A stretch of 64,000 bases of DNA from Nereocystis luetkeana (lineage: Eukaryota > Sar > Phaeophyceae > Laminariales > Laminariaceae), in the NCBI GenBank assembly GCA_031213475.1, contig JARUPZ010000026.1, positions 62,001 through 126,000 on the forward strand. Reading direction: 5' to 3'. The first letter of the stretch is position 1. Every line of letters begins with the position of its first letter. A program made the translations under genes and the position numbers. The notes under the pieces are model-generated. The model saw only the letters and a program-made list of their open reading frames with translations. It did not search any database and was not told the origin of the DNA. Shown piece by piece: positions 63,961 to 64,000 of the stretch.

Positions 63961-64000
63961 ATGCCTCCAGAGCCGCCTCCGGGGGCGCCCCCCTCAGTCG

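Overview
The window looks like nuclear DNA of a photosynthetic stramenopile, most likely a brown alga. Spliced genes with GC-rich third positions and long introns sit in a sea of transposons and minisatellites. Short TTAGGG/CCCTAA tracts are scattered throughout, and one gene begins with a signal peptide followed by an S-F junction, as in heterokont plastid presequences. The taxon is an inference; no rRNA or organelle marker is present.

Layout. 1-9.7 kb: repeat-rich DNA without a convincing gene (AGCT-rich 42-bp minisatellite, decayed tandem arrays, two copies of a ~240-bp MITE, a 640-bp terminal-inverted-repeat element). 9.73-23.95 kb: one large, decayed Ty3/Gypsy-type LTR retrotransposon with 276-bp LTRs about 94% identical. 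In order it holds repeat-rich 5' ORFs, Gag with a CCHC knuckle, a NADAR (YbiA-like) domain directly upstream of the aspartic protease, RT, RNase H, integrase, a chromodomain-like segment and a Tudor-like segment. 24.2-31.7 kb: a PIF/Harbinger-like non-autonomous element, two more MITE copies, a GGGTC-rich repeat block, and a TA-flanked inverted-repeat element with a 168-bp internal duplication. 32.4-37.1 kb (+): a two-exon gene (plus a possible cassette exon) for an unidentified coiled-coil protein; its intron holds a 449-bp TRIM-like element and a perfect 16-bp hairpin. 41.6-57.0 kb (-): a 12-exon gene whose exons join in frame into an 805-residue protein of unknown function with a predicted plastid-targeting start. 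57.7-63.1 kb (+), extending past the window: the first two coding exons of alpha-SNAP (SEC17 family), separated by a 5.1-kb intron full of SINEs and a MITE.

The last two genes are divergent and share about 660 bp of promoter DNA. Most introns of the 12-exon gene carry their own, unrelated micro- or minisatellite. The most notable observation is the NADAR domain, with its diagnostic residues present, built into a retrotransposon polyprotein.
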